From NCBI GenBank assembly GCA_017500935.1, contig JAFVXW010000001.1, positions 1 through 64,000 of the forward strand: a stretch of DNA of 64,000 bases, read 5' to 3'. The position numbers and the translations under genes are program-made. This document shows positions 55,057 to 63,280 of the stretch, in pieces. Below the pieces are notes generated by a model. That model was not told the DNA's origin. It was given only the letters and a program-made list of their open reading frames with translations, and searched no databases. The stretch comes from Lachnospiraceae bacterium (lineage in GTDB: Bacteria; Bacillota; Clostridia; Lachnospirales; Lachnospiraceae). Within the stretch, counting starts at the first letter, position 1; each line of letters opens with the position of its first letter.

Positions 55057-56505
55057 ATGAAAAAGCAGTTTTGTATGCAGCTGAAAAAAATGCTGCCTGT
55101 CATGGGGACCTTCGTGCTGACAATGCTGCTTTGTGCAGGCAGCCTGCTGCTGACAGCATTGATTCCGCAGGATAAAATCAGCGCCAATCTGAAAAAAAGT
55201 GCCGTGTATTTTGAGGAACACGAGCTGTTTCCCTATCTGGCAGAAGGGCAGTTTAATACCCGGCAGGATAATTATGCCGACTGTATTTTGCTGAACATTA
55301 TTTATCATATCGGTGTGGATGAACAGGAAAGCCTTTTTTCATCGGTAATCCGGTCTGCGTATTTTTGTCGGGAAAAGCAGAATGTCAATGAGGGATTTTC
55401 AGAGGCAGCGGCATTTGAAAATACGGCAATTCCGCAGGAGGCAAAAGTGGACTATTTCCGATACTGGCATGGTTCCATGGTGCTGCTGCGTCCGCTTCTG
55501 ATTCTGTTTGACATTGTCGGTGTGAGACTGGTGCTCGGGATCGCAGCATTGCTGCTGTCGATCGCAGCGGCGTATGTTTTATGGAAAAAGAAGCGAAAAG
55601 CCATTTCTGTGTGCTATCTGTTGAGCATGATCTTCGTAAACAGCTGGGTTATCGTCTGCTGTATTGAATATGTGACTACATTTCTTGTGATGGGTGCCTG
55701 CAATCTCTGGATTGCAGGTACCTGGAAAGAAGAGTATGCACAGGGGAATGCACGGCAGGTTTCTGCTGGGCAGGAAACTGCGACTGTGGCTGCGCGCCGG
55801 AGAAGATTTCTATATCTGATGGCGATCAGCGGTGCTGTGACCAGTTTTATGGACTTTCTGACAACGGAAACGCTGACCTTTACAGTTCCTGTGCTTTTAG
55901 AGCTGGTACTTTGTATGGGAAACAGAAAGAGACTGGAGAATGTAAAAGGAACATTTCTGCGGATCATACAAAACGGTATCGTTTGGGGCGTTTCCTATGC
56001 TGTGATGTTTGTATCAAAGTGGATTATTTCAGCAGCATTGCTTGGAACGCATGCTCTGAAAGAAGCGCTGCAGTCAGCGGGAGAGCGTCTGGGAGGAACC
56101 GTATATCTGGGTGCAACCAATCTGGACCCGGAAGCAGACTTTTTACAGAGAGTATTCGGAGCAGTTTTTAGAAATGAAGGCATGCTTTTCCCATTCAGAG
56201 ATCATATGTCGCCGCTTACGGCTGCAGTGCTCTTTGGCGTGGCGTTCATGGTACTGTTTTCCGTGATTTATCTGTTTTATGATAAAAATCTGAATCTGCC
56301 GACGATCGGTCTGCTTTTGCTTGTGGCATCCATTCCATATCTGCGCTATCTGGTTTTAAGCAATCATGCATATATTCATTACTTTTTCACGTATCGTGCG
56401 CAGCTGGTGACAATCATGACTGTATTGTTTTTGACCTGGGAATACGGACTTGGGAATGTATTTGGAAAAACCGGAGCAAAATGCGCAGAAAAAAAGAAAA
56501 ATTAG
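55057..56505 (+). CDS. Polytopic membrane protein, unknown
   Basis: A 482-residue protein with about nine to ten hydrophobic helices. An N-terminal helix (MGTFVLTMLLCAGSLLLTAL) is followed by a large extracytoplasmic loop (residues about 40-140) and then a helix cluster. YVTTFLVMGACNLWIAGTW and FMDFLTTETLTFTVPVLLEL are conserved-looking segments; the latter's acidic residues in a helix recall glycosyltransferase-like (GT-C) membrane enzymes, but this is uncertain. No family was recognised. It starts directly after the mannosidase stop, implying co-translation and a shared job. Confidence 0.6.
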   Translation: MKKQFCMQLKKMLPVMGTFVLTMLLCAGSLLLTALIPQDKISANLKKSAVYFEEHELFPYLAEGQFNTRQDNYADCILLNIIYHIGVDEQESLFSSVIRSAYFCREKQNVNEGFSEAAAFENTAIPQEAKVDYFRYWHGSMVLLRPLLILFDIVGVRLVLGIAALLLSIAAAYVLWKKKRKAISVCYLLSMIFVNSWVIVCCIEYVTTFLVMGACNLWIAGTWKEEYAQGNARQVSAGQETATVAARRRRFLYLMAISGAVTSFMDFLTTETLTFTVPVLLELVLCMGNRKRLENVKGTFLRIIQNGIVWGVSYAVMFVSKWIISAALLGTHALKEALQSAGERLGGTVYLGATNLDPEADFLQRVFGAVFRNEGMLFPFRDHMSPLTAAVLFGVAFMVLFSVIYLFYDKNLNLPTIGLLLLVASIPYLRYLVLSNHAYIHYFFTYRAQLVTIMTVLFLTWEYGLGNVFGKTGAKCAEKKKN

Positions 56506-56588
56506 CGCTTGTGCGATTTCTGGATATATAATATATTTATTGTATAATGTTTATTCATAAGAAATATGATGGAAAGGAAGCAGAAAAT

Positions 56589-57350
56589 ATGAAAAAGAGA
56601 GTAAAAGGGCTTCTGGCATTCTGGCTGTGTATGCTGATGCTGTTTGGAAGCAGTATGGCAGTTTTTGCAAATGAGTATGATTTATTTAATATTAATAAGG
56701 GAGATATATTTGTTACAGGTGATGTAATTGACGCAGATGGCAGCAGCGGCGGTGTATATTATGTGGATTTTGAAGAAGAGGTAAATCTGGGCGGAGGCAA
56801 ACATAACGTAAAGGATGGAACTTGGAAGTGTATCGAGAGAACTGAAGTTGCGGGTTATCCGAAATTGTTTTTGAAAGCAGTTGCTACTGGTGAAAATATG
56901 GGCGAAACTGCACAGGAGCCTTCCAAATCTGCTCGTTATACCTGTGACCACGACATGCAGTACGAGATTTACCGTAAACCTACCGAAGAAGTAGATGGTT
57001 TATGGCGTTACGGATGTACCAAGTGTACACATACCGAAGGATTTGTTCCGATCTGTGGTATGGGAGCGTTTTTTGAAAGAGCGATCAACACTATCAATGG
57101 AGCAGAGGTAAATGGGACTGTAACCATTGCAACTCCCAAGTGGATGTCCTTTAATAAGGATGTGTATGATGCCCTTGCAGCAAGGCCTGATGTGACCGTG
57201 AATGTACATTTCAGATATCAGGGACAGTTTTATGCTGTAACAATCCCGGCAGGTACTGATATGACTCCTTATCTGACAGAGGATGGCTACTGCGGATTCT
57301 TGAAACTGGCAGCACTGTTTGGTGTGACAGCAATTCAGACTGAAGAATAA
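56589..57350 (+). CDS. Secreted protein with a CxH...CxxC motif, unknown
   Basis: A 253-residue protein. It starts with a signal peptide (KGLLAFWLCMLMLFGSSMAV, FANEYD cleavage region). The middle carries YTCDHDMQYEIYRK and WRYGCTKCTHTEGFVPICG, i.e. CxH...CxxC...C, compatible with a small zinc ribbon. The C-terminal part (TVNVHFRYQGQFYAVTIPAG) resembles a repeat seen in Lachnospiraceae cell-surface proteins. Function is unknown. GGAAAGGAAG lies before ATG 56589. It is expressed alone, with a terminator right after the stop. Confidence 0.65.
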   Translation: MKKRVKGLLAFWLCMLMLFGSSMAVFANEYDLFNINKGDIFVTGDVIDADGSSGGVYYVDFEEEVNLGGGKHNVKDGTWKCIERTEVAGYPKLFLKAVATGENMGETAQEPSKSARYTCDHDMQYEIYRKPTEEVDGLWRYGCTKCTHTEGFVPICGMGAFFERAINTINGAEVNGTVTIATPKWMSFNKDVYDALAARPDVTVNVHFRYQGQFYAVTIPAGTDMTPYLTEDGYCGFLKLAALFGVTAIQTEE

Positions 57351-57358
57351 AAATAATG

Positions 57359-57392
57359 ACGGCAGGATGTGTGATGCATCCTGCCGTTTTTT
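57359..57392 (+). terminator. Intrinsic terminator
   Basis: ACGGCAGGATG pairs with CATCCTGCCGT, followed by T6. Convergent with the Gfo/Idh gene. Confidence 0.85.
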
Positions 57393-57399
57393 ACATTCG

Positions 57400-58707
57400 T
57401 TATTCTTCTGTTTTTTTCAGCTGTCCCTGTGTAAAGGCTGCTTTGGTATAGCCGCTGTCGGATTCAAATTCCTGACGCCATTCTTTGTAAACGCGCTCAT
57501 AAACGGCGGGTTCAATCTGCGGAGTACCTTTGGAGAAGGTCGGAAGCAGCATGTCACCGGCAACTGCAGGTACTGTGCAGGCGGTGTCATTGCGCCATTT
57601 GTCACGCTCTTCTTTGAGGCGCAGGTTGGGGATTTCCATGGGAATACCGCCTGCGAGAATGGAACGGTATGCAAACAGACCGGGCAGACCCATATCCAGT
57701 GCTTCATAAATATCAATAATGTCTGCTTCCGGATTGCCAAGCAGTTTTTCTACAAAGTTATACATGGTATAGAAATCGGAGCCGCCGTGACCGAAGCTTT
57801 CGCTGATATGGTCAAAATTGCGGTGAGGAATATAGGCGTCCACTTTATTGGGACCGTATTCGCCGGAGTAAGCGTCCACATTCACATAAATCTGGCTGAC
57901 ATCGCCTTTTTCGGCATCTTCACGGGCAGATTCCGCACGGCCTTTGGAACCGTAGCAGGTGTACCAGATGGAATTTTTGTAAAGATCGCCGTGGATACTC
58001 TTGATGATGCCGCCGTTTTCCAGTTCCACCATTTCAATGCCGTACAGACCGCCTTTTGCTCCGACATTGAGCTTGCGCTGGTTCATGGTACCTTCAAAGC
58101 CGGTTACTTTGACAGGACGCAGGCCGGTGATATGAATCAGGGGACCGAGGGAATGGGTGCAGTAATAGGTGGAAAACATATTGTTGCGCCAGTGGGATTC
58201 GTCACCGTATGTGATGCTGGGCCAGATAGACTCGCAGTTATGTACATATTCGCCTTCGCCGTATTCAAATTCGCCCAGAATGCCTTCGCGGTAGAGTCTG
58301 CGCATTTCATAGGGGGCGGGCATATAGCAGTAATTTTCACCATAGGCATAAGTCATGCCGGTTTCTTCGATCGTCTCGATCAGTTCCACTGCTTCTTTTA
58401 AAGTCTGTACAGGAAGCACTTCGCTGAACACATGCTTGCCGGCCTTCATGGCTTTGATGGCAAAAGGAGCATGTTCATTGGCGTAGTTTGCCAGAACCAC
58501 TGCATCCATATCATGTTTTAAAAAATCGTCATAATTATCGTAGTAGGCAATGTCCAGTCCTTTGTTGTATTCTTTCTGCTTATTGAGACCTTCTTCCCAT
58601 TTGTCGCAGATGGCAACAACTTCCGCGTTTTCAGCGGCGGTACAATAGTTGATCATGCTGGTACCGCGATAGGCACCGATGACACCGATTCTGATCTTAC
58701 GTTTCAT
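57400..58707 (-). CDS. Gfo/Idh/MocA-family oxidoreductase
   Basis: A 435-residue NAD(P)-dependent dehydrogenase of sugars or inositols. The Rossmann motif is RIGVIGAYRGTSMINYCTAA; the catalytic-region EVLPVQ replaces the usual EKP. YAYGENYCYMPAPYEMRRLY and HWRNNMFSTYYCTHSLGPLI mark the substrate domain (the Cys-Thr-His could hold the catalytic His). The missing EKP Lys is noteworthy: many family members use that Lys for catalysis. Some Gfo relatives in glycan loci act as GH109-type glycosidases. AGGATTT precedes the ATG. Confidence 0.85.
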   Translation of the reverse strand: MKRKIRIGVIGAYRGTSMINYCTAAENAEVVAICDKWEEGLNKQKEYNKGLDIAYYDNYDDFLKHDMDAVVLANYANEHAPFAIKAMKAGKHVFSEVLPVQTLKEAVELIETIEETGMTYAYGENYCYMPAPYEMRRLYREGILGEFEYGEGEYVHNCESIWPSITYGDESHWRNNMFSTYYCTHSLGPLIHITGLRPVKVTGFEGTMNQRKLNVGAKGGLYGIEMVELENGGIIKSIHGDLYKNSIWYTCYGSKGRAESAREDAEKGDVSQIYVNVDAYSGEYGPNKVDAYIPHRNFDHISESFGHGGSDFYTMYNFVEKLLGNPEADIIDIYEALDMGLPGLFAYRSILAGGIPMEIPNLRLKEERDKWRNDTACTVPAVAGDMLLPTFSKGTPQIEPAVYERVYKEWRQEFESDSGYTKAAFTQGQLKKTEE

Positions 58708-58798
58708 GATGAAATCCTCCAGTTGACTGCGGTGATGATTGTCTGCGCAGTGTATGAGTTTATTTTAGCACCAGAGTTTATGAATGGAAATGAAAAAG

Positions 58799-59587
58799 TC
58801 AGTTCTTTTGAAAAATATCCAGTGTATGATGGGAATATCCCACCATATCCTGCCGTTCGCAGGTGGCCAGGTGATATTTTACAAAAAGAGAATATGTTTG
58901 TTCGTCCATTTCATTTATTTTCTGCCGGATATGATTTGTATAGCCGTCAGATGCCACGAAATGAAGCTGTGTCACATCAAAATGGCGGCGCAGACTGTCA
59001 ATATCTTCTTTTCTGCACAATTCAAACAGATCCCAGGGATTGGAGAAAGTACCGAAAGTTTCTGTGTTGAGCATGCATTTTTCAATAATGCTGTGAATTT
59101 GGCCGCCCATAAATCCATAGCTTAAAATACTGGCATCTCCCATACAGTAAGCGGCAAAAATAATGCCGCCTTTTTTTGTGACGCGGATGGTTTCAGAAAG
59201 TGCCTGCAGTTTATCTTCTTCGGTAAAAAGATGGTACATAGGGCCAAGCAGCAGTGTGAGATCATAACTGCTGTCTGCAAAAGCAGATAAATCCAGCGCG
59301 TTTCCTTGCTGAATGGTGACCGGTTCACCGGGAAGTGTTTTGCTGCGGAAAATATCAATGTTATGCTCCACCAGTTCCACGGCATCTACATGATATCCTG
59401 CCAGAGCCAGCGTATGACTGTAGCGGCCGGTGCCTGCCCCGACTTCGAGAATGCGCATGCCGGGCTTAAGATATTTTTGAATATAATGCATGGTGGTGAC
59501 AAATTCCACATTGCCGTGCCTGCTTCCAAGACGCCCTTCTTCGTCATAATGACTGTAATAGTTGTTCAGATACTCGTTTGTGTTCAT
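58799..59587 (-). CDS. SAM-dependent class-I methyltransferase
   Basis: A 262-residue methyltransferase. Motif I is RILEVGAGTGRYSHTLALAG; post-motif DAVELV and NALDLSAFADSSYDLTLLLG are standard. The C-terminal half (HFDVTQLHFVASDGYTNHIR) is typical of ubiE-like small-molecule methylases, but the acceptor is unknown. AGGAGG precedes the ATG at 59587. A strong terminator lies in its leader (59606-59648), raising the possibility of attenuation. Confidence 0.85.
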   Translation of the reverse strand: MNTNEYLNNYYSHYDEEGRLGSRHGNVEFVTTMHYIQKYLKPGMRILEVGAGTGRYSHTLALAGYHVDAVELVEHNIDIFRSKTLPGEPVTIQQGNALDLSAFADSSYDLTLLLGPMYHLFTEEDKLQALSETIRVTKKGGIIFAAYCMGDASILSYGFMGGQIHSIIEKCMLNTETFGTFSNPWDLFELCRKEDIDSLRRHFDVTQLHFVASDGYTNHIRQKINEMDEQTYSLFVKYHLATCERQDMVGYSHHTLDIFQKN

Positions 59588-59605
59588 AAAGACCTCCTTT
59601 TTTTA

Positions 59606-59648
59606 AATAAAAAAAGTGCAGGCTGAAAAATAAACTTCAGCCTGCACT
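59606..59648 (-). terminator. Intrinsic terminator upstream of the methyltransferase gene
   Basis: AGTGCAGGCTGAA pairs perfectly with TTCAGCCTGCACT; on the minus strand seven or more T follow. It ends 19 bases before the methyltransferase start. The 267-base spacer 59649-59915 has no convincing gene. Confidence 0.85.
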
Positions 59649-59915
59649 GTATTACCGATTTTGAACGAAAAAGAATCCGATGGTTACCGGATTAAATATC
59701 TTCAAAAGGGTACAACAATGAAAGCCCCCTGCTTTGCCAGAAAAAGCCGGGAACTGCTGGCATGGATTCGGTATAGACAAAACATGTATTGCCAGTAATC
59801 ATCGCCGTAACCTCGAATGAAAATTTTGTTTATCTTACTCTTGTATTTTAGGAATGTCAAGTGGTAATTCCGGAGGAGAAGCGGTATAATGGAAAAGAGA
59901 AAAAGGAGGAACCTC

Positions 59916-60884
59916 ATGAAACCCTATCTTGTACATATCACCGACATTTTTCATCCTCACGGAGATCCGGACGACCATTTTGATCTGGCACTGGCTTTTG
60001 CGCTGCACAAACTGGGTTATCTGGAACTGGGACGCGTAATCTGCGATTATCCGCCTGAACACCGTGTGGGTGATCCGGCATTATGTGCCGTTGCGCAGCT
60101 CAATGAGATTACCGGCAGCGATGTGCGGGCCTGTGTATCTCCCTCTGATCCGGACAGACAGGCGCAGCTTGTGTTGTCCGTGCTGCAGGAAGCGCCCCGC
60201 CCGGTGAATTTTACCGTGGTTGGCTCCACAGAGCATATCGCGGAGGCGATCCGCAAGGAGCCGGAGCTGTTTGCCGAAAAATGCGCCGGTATCTGGCTGG
60301 CAGCCGGTTCCGGTATCGAAACACCCGGCGGCATTCTGGAGTATAATGTGCGCCTGCATCCGACAGCGTATACCACAACCTTAAGCGCGCCCTGCCCGGT
60401 ATACTGGACACCCTGCTACCATACGATCGTGCCGGGGGAAAACCTTTTTGAAAAAGGCGGCGAATATGGAAGTGTATTCTGTCTGGAACAGAGAGAAATT
60501 TTGCCCCTGCTGCCGCCTGCAGTACAGAAATATTTCCTCTACATGCTGACCCGTTCGGAAGATCCCAAATATCTGCGGTACTTAAATTTGCCCGTGGATA
60601 CAGAGGCACTGGCATTTTTCGGGGACAAACCGCGCAGATTGTGGTCAACCCCCATGTTGTTATCCATTGCAGGAATTGCCTGTGAGACCTACGAATATCT
60701 GCCGGTAAAGCTGGAATGTAGCGAGGGCGGTCATGTGAGCTGGACAGCAGCGGACTCTGACAGCGATAAACAGATCTTCCATATCAAAAACTGTGACAGA
60801 CAGGGAGATGATTCCTTTGACATGACCGGAAGCTATCGGGAAGAGATGATTGGGAAGCTGATCGAGATTTGTGGGAAAATGTAA
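59916..60884 (+). CDS. Nucleoside-hydrolase-like protein (IUNH superfamily)
   Basis: A 322-residue protein. The N-terminal HITDIFHPHGDPDDHFDLAL, with its cluster of Asp17, Asp19, Asp20 and Asp23, fits the calcium-binding motif of inosine-uridine nucleoside hydrolases, though it is spaced differently from the usual DTDPGxDD. FTVVGSTEHIAEAIRKEPEL and GIWLAAGSG match the second part of the fold. The family cleaves N-glycosidic bonds; here the altered motif leaves the substrate open. ATG 59916 follows AAGGAGGAA, 6 bases away. Confidence 0.7.
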   Translation: MKPYLVHITDIFHPHGDPDDHFDLALAFALHKLGYLELGRVICDYPPEHRVGDPALCAVAQLNEITGSDVRACVSPSDPDRQAQLVLSVLQEAPRPVNFTVVGSTEHIAEAIRKEPELFAEKCAGIWLAAGSGIETPGGILEYNVRLHPTAYTTTLSAPCPVYWTPCYHTIVPGENLFEKGGEYGSVFCLEQREILPLLPPAVQKYFLYMLTRSEDPKYLRYLNLPVDTEALAFFGDKPRRLWSTPMLLSIAGIACETYEYLPVKLECSEGGHVSWTAADSDSDKQIFHIKNCDRQGDDSFDMTGSYREEMIGKLIEICGKM

Positions 60885-60941
60885 AATTAAGGTATCTGCT
60901 CATGAGCGGACAGATGATGAATGACAGAAAATAAAAAGAAC

Positions 60942-60979
60942 AGCTGCGGACCTTGACATCAGGGAACGCAGCTTCTTTT
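60942..60979 (+). terminator. Terminator of the nucleoside-hydrolase-like gene
   Basis: AGCTGCG (60942-60948) pairs with CGCAGCT (60967-60973), followed by TCTTTTA. Confidence 0.55.
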
Positions 60980-61037
60980 AACAGTATTGAAAAAACAAAA
61001 AACACCGGGTTCATAGAACACGATGTTTTTCAAAAAG

Positions 61038-61111
61038 TCGGCGCAACAGGATTTGAACCTGCGACCTCTGCGTCCCGAACGCAGCGCTCTACCAAACTGA
61101 GCCATGCGCCG
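61038..61111 (-). tRNA. tRNA-Pro (anticodon CGG)
   Basis: A 74-base cloverleaf on the minus strand. The acceptor stem is CGGCGCA/TGCGCCG with discriminator A. The D-arm is GCTC...GAGC, the anticodon stem-loop CTGCG-TTCGGGA-CGCAG gives CGG, and the T-arm is GCAGG-TTCAAAT-CCTGT (one end pair G-T). CCA is not encoded. Confidence 0.95.
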
Positions 61112-61302
61112 ATTGATAAAATTTATCAGCTTTATAATGATACATGATATTTATAGTAAAGTCAAGAGAAAAAGAACATTTTGTACAAGGATTTCGACCG
61201 ATTTTGTATGGACAAGTACGGGCAGTTATTTTATATTGAAAGAAAAGCGCAGCAGTGAAGATGTAAAACGGCTGCCCAAAACGATGAAAAGGGGAAATAA
61301 TC

Positions 61303-62577
61303 ATGGCAAAAACACTTACAGCAATCCTGATCGGTGCCGGCAATCGCGGTAAAGGCTACACCGACATCATGTCAGAACTCGACGGCAAATACAAAGTAGT
61401 GGCAGTGGCAGAACCGATCGACAGCCGCCGCGAATATATTAAGGAAAAGCACGGTCTGCCCGAAGAAATGTGCTTTACAGACTATCATCCGCTGCTGGAA
61501 CTGGGCAAGATCGCCGATCTGGCAATCGTGTCCACCATGGATCAGCTTCATTTCGAGCCTGCTATGATGGCAATTTCTTTAAAATATGACCTGCTTTTGG
61601 AAAAACCGGTTTCCAACAACCCCGAAGAATGCTTAAAGATCGCAAAGCATGCAGAAGAAATGGGCGTAAACGTACTGGTATGTCATGTACTGCGCTACAG
61701 CGACATGTTTATCCAGTTAAAACAGCTCATCAATGACGGTGCAGTAGGCGATATCGTGTCCATCAACCATGAAGAATGTGTAGGCAATGTGCATCAGAGT
61801 CACAGCTTTGTCAGAGGCAACTGGGGCAATTCCGGCCGCAGCTCCTGCATGCTGTTACAGAAATCCTGCCATGACATGGACATTCTGCAGTGGCTGATCG
61901 GTAAAAAATGCAAAAAAGTGCAGTCTTTCGGTACTCTTTCCTACTTTAAAAAGGAAAATGCACCTGAAGGTGCGCCTGAATACTGTATTGAAGGCTGTCC
62001 TGTCGGAGATACCTGCCCTTACAATGCAGTTAAGCTCTATCTGAGCGATACCACCAATGACTGGTTCAGAAGCACCTGTGCAAGAGAAAATAACCCCACC
62101 GATGAACAGGTGGAAAAAGCGATCCGCACCACCCAGTACGGCAAATGTGTATTCAAATGTGACAATGATGTAGTGGATCATCAGACCGTGAACATGCTTT
62201 TTGAGGATGATATCACCGTTACCTTTACCATGAATGCTTTCAATAAGGGCGGACGCTTCATCCACATCATGGGAACCAAGGGTGAGATCCGTGCTGCAAT
62301 CGACGGCAAGACCCCTATTTCTGTATATAATTTTGAAACCAAACAGACTGTGGAGCACCCTCTGGTAAGCGCAGACGGCATCAGCGGCGGTCACGGCGGC
62401 GGCGATACAGGCATTATCAATACCCTGTACGCATATCTGACAGGTGTGTATAACGGCTTCTCTGTGTCCGGCATCACCACATCTGTGGAAAATCATCTGA
62501 TCGTATTTGCGGCAGAAGAATCCAGAGCCACCAACCGTGTCATCGATCTGGAAGAATATGCGGCATCCCTGCAGTAG
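61303..62577 (+). CDS. Gfo/Idh/MocA-family oxidoreductase with a Cys-rich insertion
   Basis: A 424-residue dehydrogenase. The Rossmann start is AILIGAGNRGKGYTD; the canonical LLLEKPVSNNPEE (Lys of EKP) and KSCHDMDILQWLIG (His/Asp of the substrate site) are both present. A segment of YCIEGCPVGDTCPYNAVKLY holds three cysteines, with two more Cys-containing pieces (STCAREN, KCVFKCDND) later, compatible with a metal or Fe-S site. It is strongly codon-biased. GGGGAAATAATC precedes the ATG. It forms an operon with the DUF436 gene 8 bases downstream. Confidence 0.87.
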   Translation: MAKTLTAILIGAGNRGKGYTDIMSELDGKYKVVAVAEPIDSRREYIKEKHGLPEEMCFTDYHPLLELGKIADLAIVSTMDQLHFEPAMMAISLKYDLLLEKPVSNNPEECLKIAKHAEEMGVNVLVCHVLRYSDMFIQLKQLINDGAVGDIVSINHEECVGNVHQSHSFVRGNWGNSGRSSCMLLQKSCHDMDILQWLIGKKCKKVQSFGTLSYFKKENAPEGAPEYCIEGCPVGDTCPYNAVKLYLSDTTNDWFRSTCARENNPTDEQVEKAIRTTQYGKCVFKCDNDVVDHQTVNMLFEDDITVTFTMNAFNKGGRFIHIMGTKGEIRAAIDGKTPISVYNFETKQTVEHPLVSADGISGGHGGGDTGIINTLYAYLTGVYNGFSVSGITTSVENHLIVFAAEESRATNRVIDLEEYAASLQ

Positions 62578-62585
62578 GAGGCATT

Positions 62586-63179
62586 ATGGCAGTAAACGGA
62601 TTAAATCTGGAAAAACCGGATGAAAAATGGCTGCTTGATATTCGCAGTCAGGTAAAAGAAGCAGCGGAACAGTTTTTTTTGCTTGCAAAAATGAAGCCCG
62701 GCCAGATTCTTGCGGTTGGCTGTTCTTCCAGCGAGATCGCATCCTGTAAGATCGGTTCCTATTCCAGCGCAGAGATCGGCGAAGCCGTATTTGAAGAACT
62801 GCAGTCTGCCTGTGAAAAAAACGGCATCTATCTGGCGGCACAGTGCTGTGAACACTTAAACCGCGCGCTTATTATCGAAGAAGAAGCAGCGGAAAAATAT
62901 GGTTATGAACCTGTCAATGTGATCCCGCAGTTAAAGGCAGGCGGCTCTTTTTCCGTGGCAGCATGGAAAGGAATGAAATCTCCCGTGGCAGTGGAAAAGA
63001 TCGCAGCCAACGGCGGCATTGATATCGGAGATACGCTGATCGGCATGCATTTAAAAGCCGTAGCAGTGCCTGTGCGTACCGGCATTGACAAGATCGGCGG
63101 CGCCCATGTGGTGTATGCGAGAGTGCGTCCAAAGTTTGTGGGCGGCCAGAGAGCATGCTATGATGAAAGCCTGATGTAA
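62586..63179 (+). CDS. DUF436 / UPF0340 protein (YwlG-like)
   Basis: A 197-residue protein. GCSSSEIASCKIGSYSSAE, CCEHLNRALIIEEE and IDIGDTLIGMHLKAVAVPVR are conserved in UPF0340. Function is unknown; it is a conserved Firmicutes protein of compact alpha/beta fold. GTAGGAGG overlaps the upstream stop, so the two genes are coupled. Confidence 0.9.
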   Translation: MAVNGLNLEKPDEKWLLDIRSQVKEAAEQFFLLAKMKPGQILAVGCSSSEIASCKIGSYSSAEIGEAVFEELQSACEKNGIYLAAQCCEHLNRALIIEEEAAEKYGYEPVNVIPQLKAGGSFSVAAWKGMKSPVAVEKIAANGGIDIGDTLIGMHLKAVAVPVRTGIDKIGGAHVVYARVRPKFVGGQRACYDESLM

Positions 63180-63195
63180 ATAATCCATAAAATAG

Positions 63196-63248
63196 AAACG
63201 CTCTGTGAACAGATTGCCGGTTTTGGCATCTGCACGACAGAGCGTTTT
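63196..63248 (+). terminator. Intrinsic terminator, probably bidirectional
   Basis: AAACGCTCTGT (63196-63206) pairs with ACAGAGCGTTT (63237-63247), followed by T4 and a G. It lies between DUF436 and the converging ABC-F gene. Confidence 0.75.
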
Positions 63249-63280
63249 GTTGTGTCAAAATTTAATTTCAGGGGATGTTT

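Noticed and set aside
57367-58401. 344-codon plus-strand open frame
   Set aside because: Antisense to the Gfo/Idh gene, which has proper motifs and an RBS; phenylalanine- and cysteine-rich composition typical of shadows.
59702-59917. 71-codon minus-strand frame before the methyltransferase
   Set aside because: No RBS; it crosses the divergent start of the nucleoside-hydrolase-like gene and shows no family.
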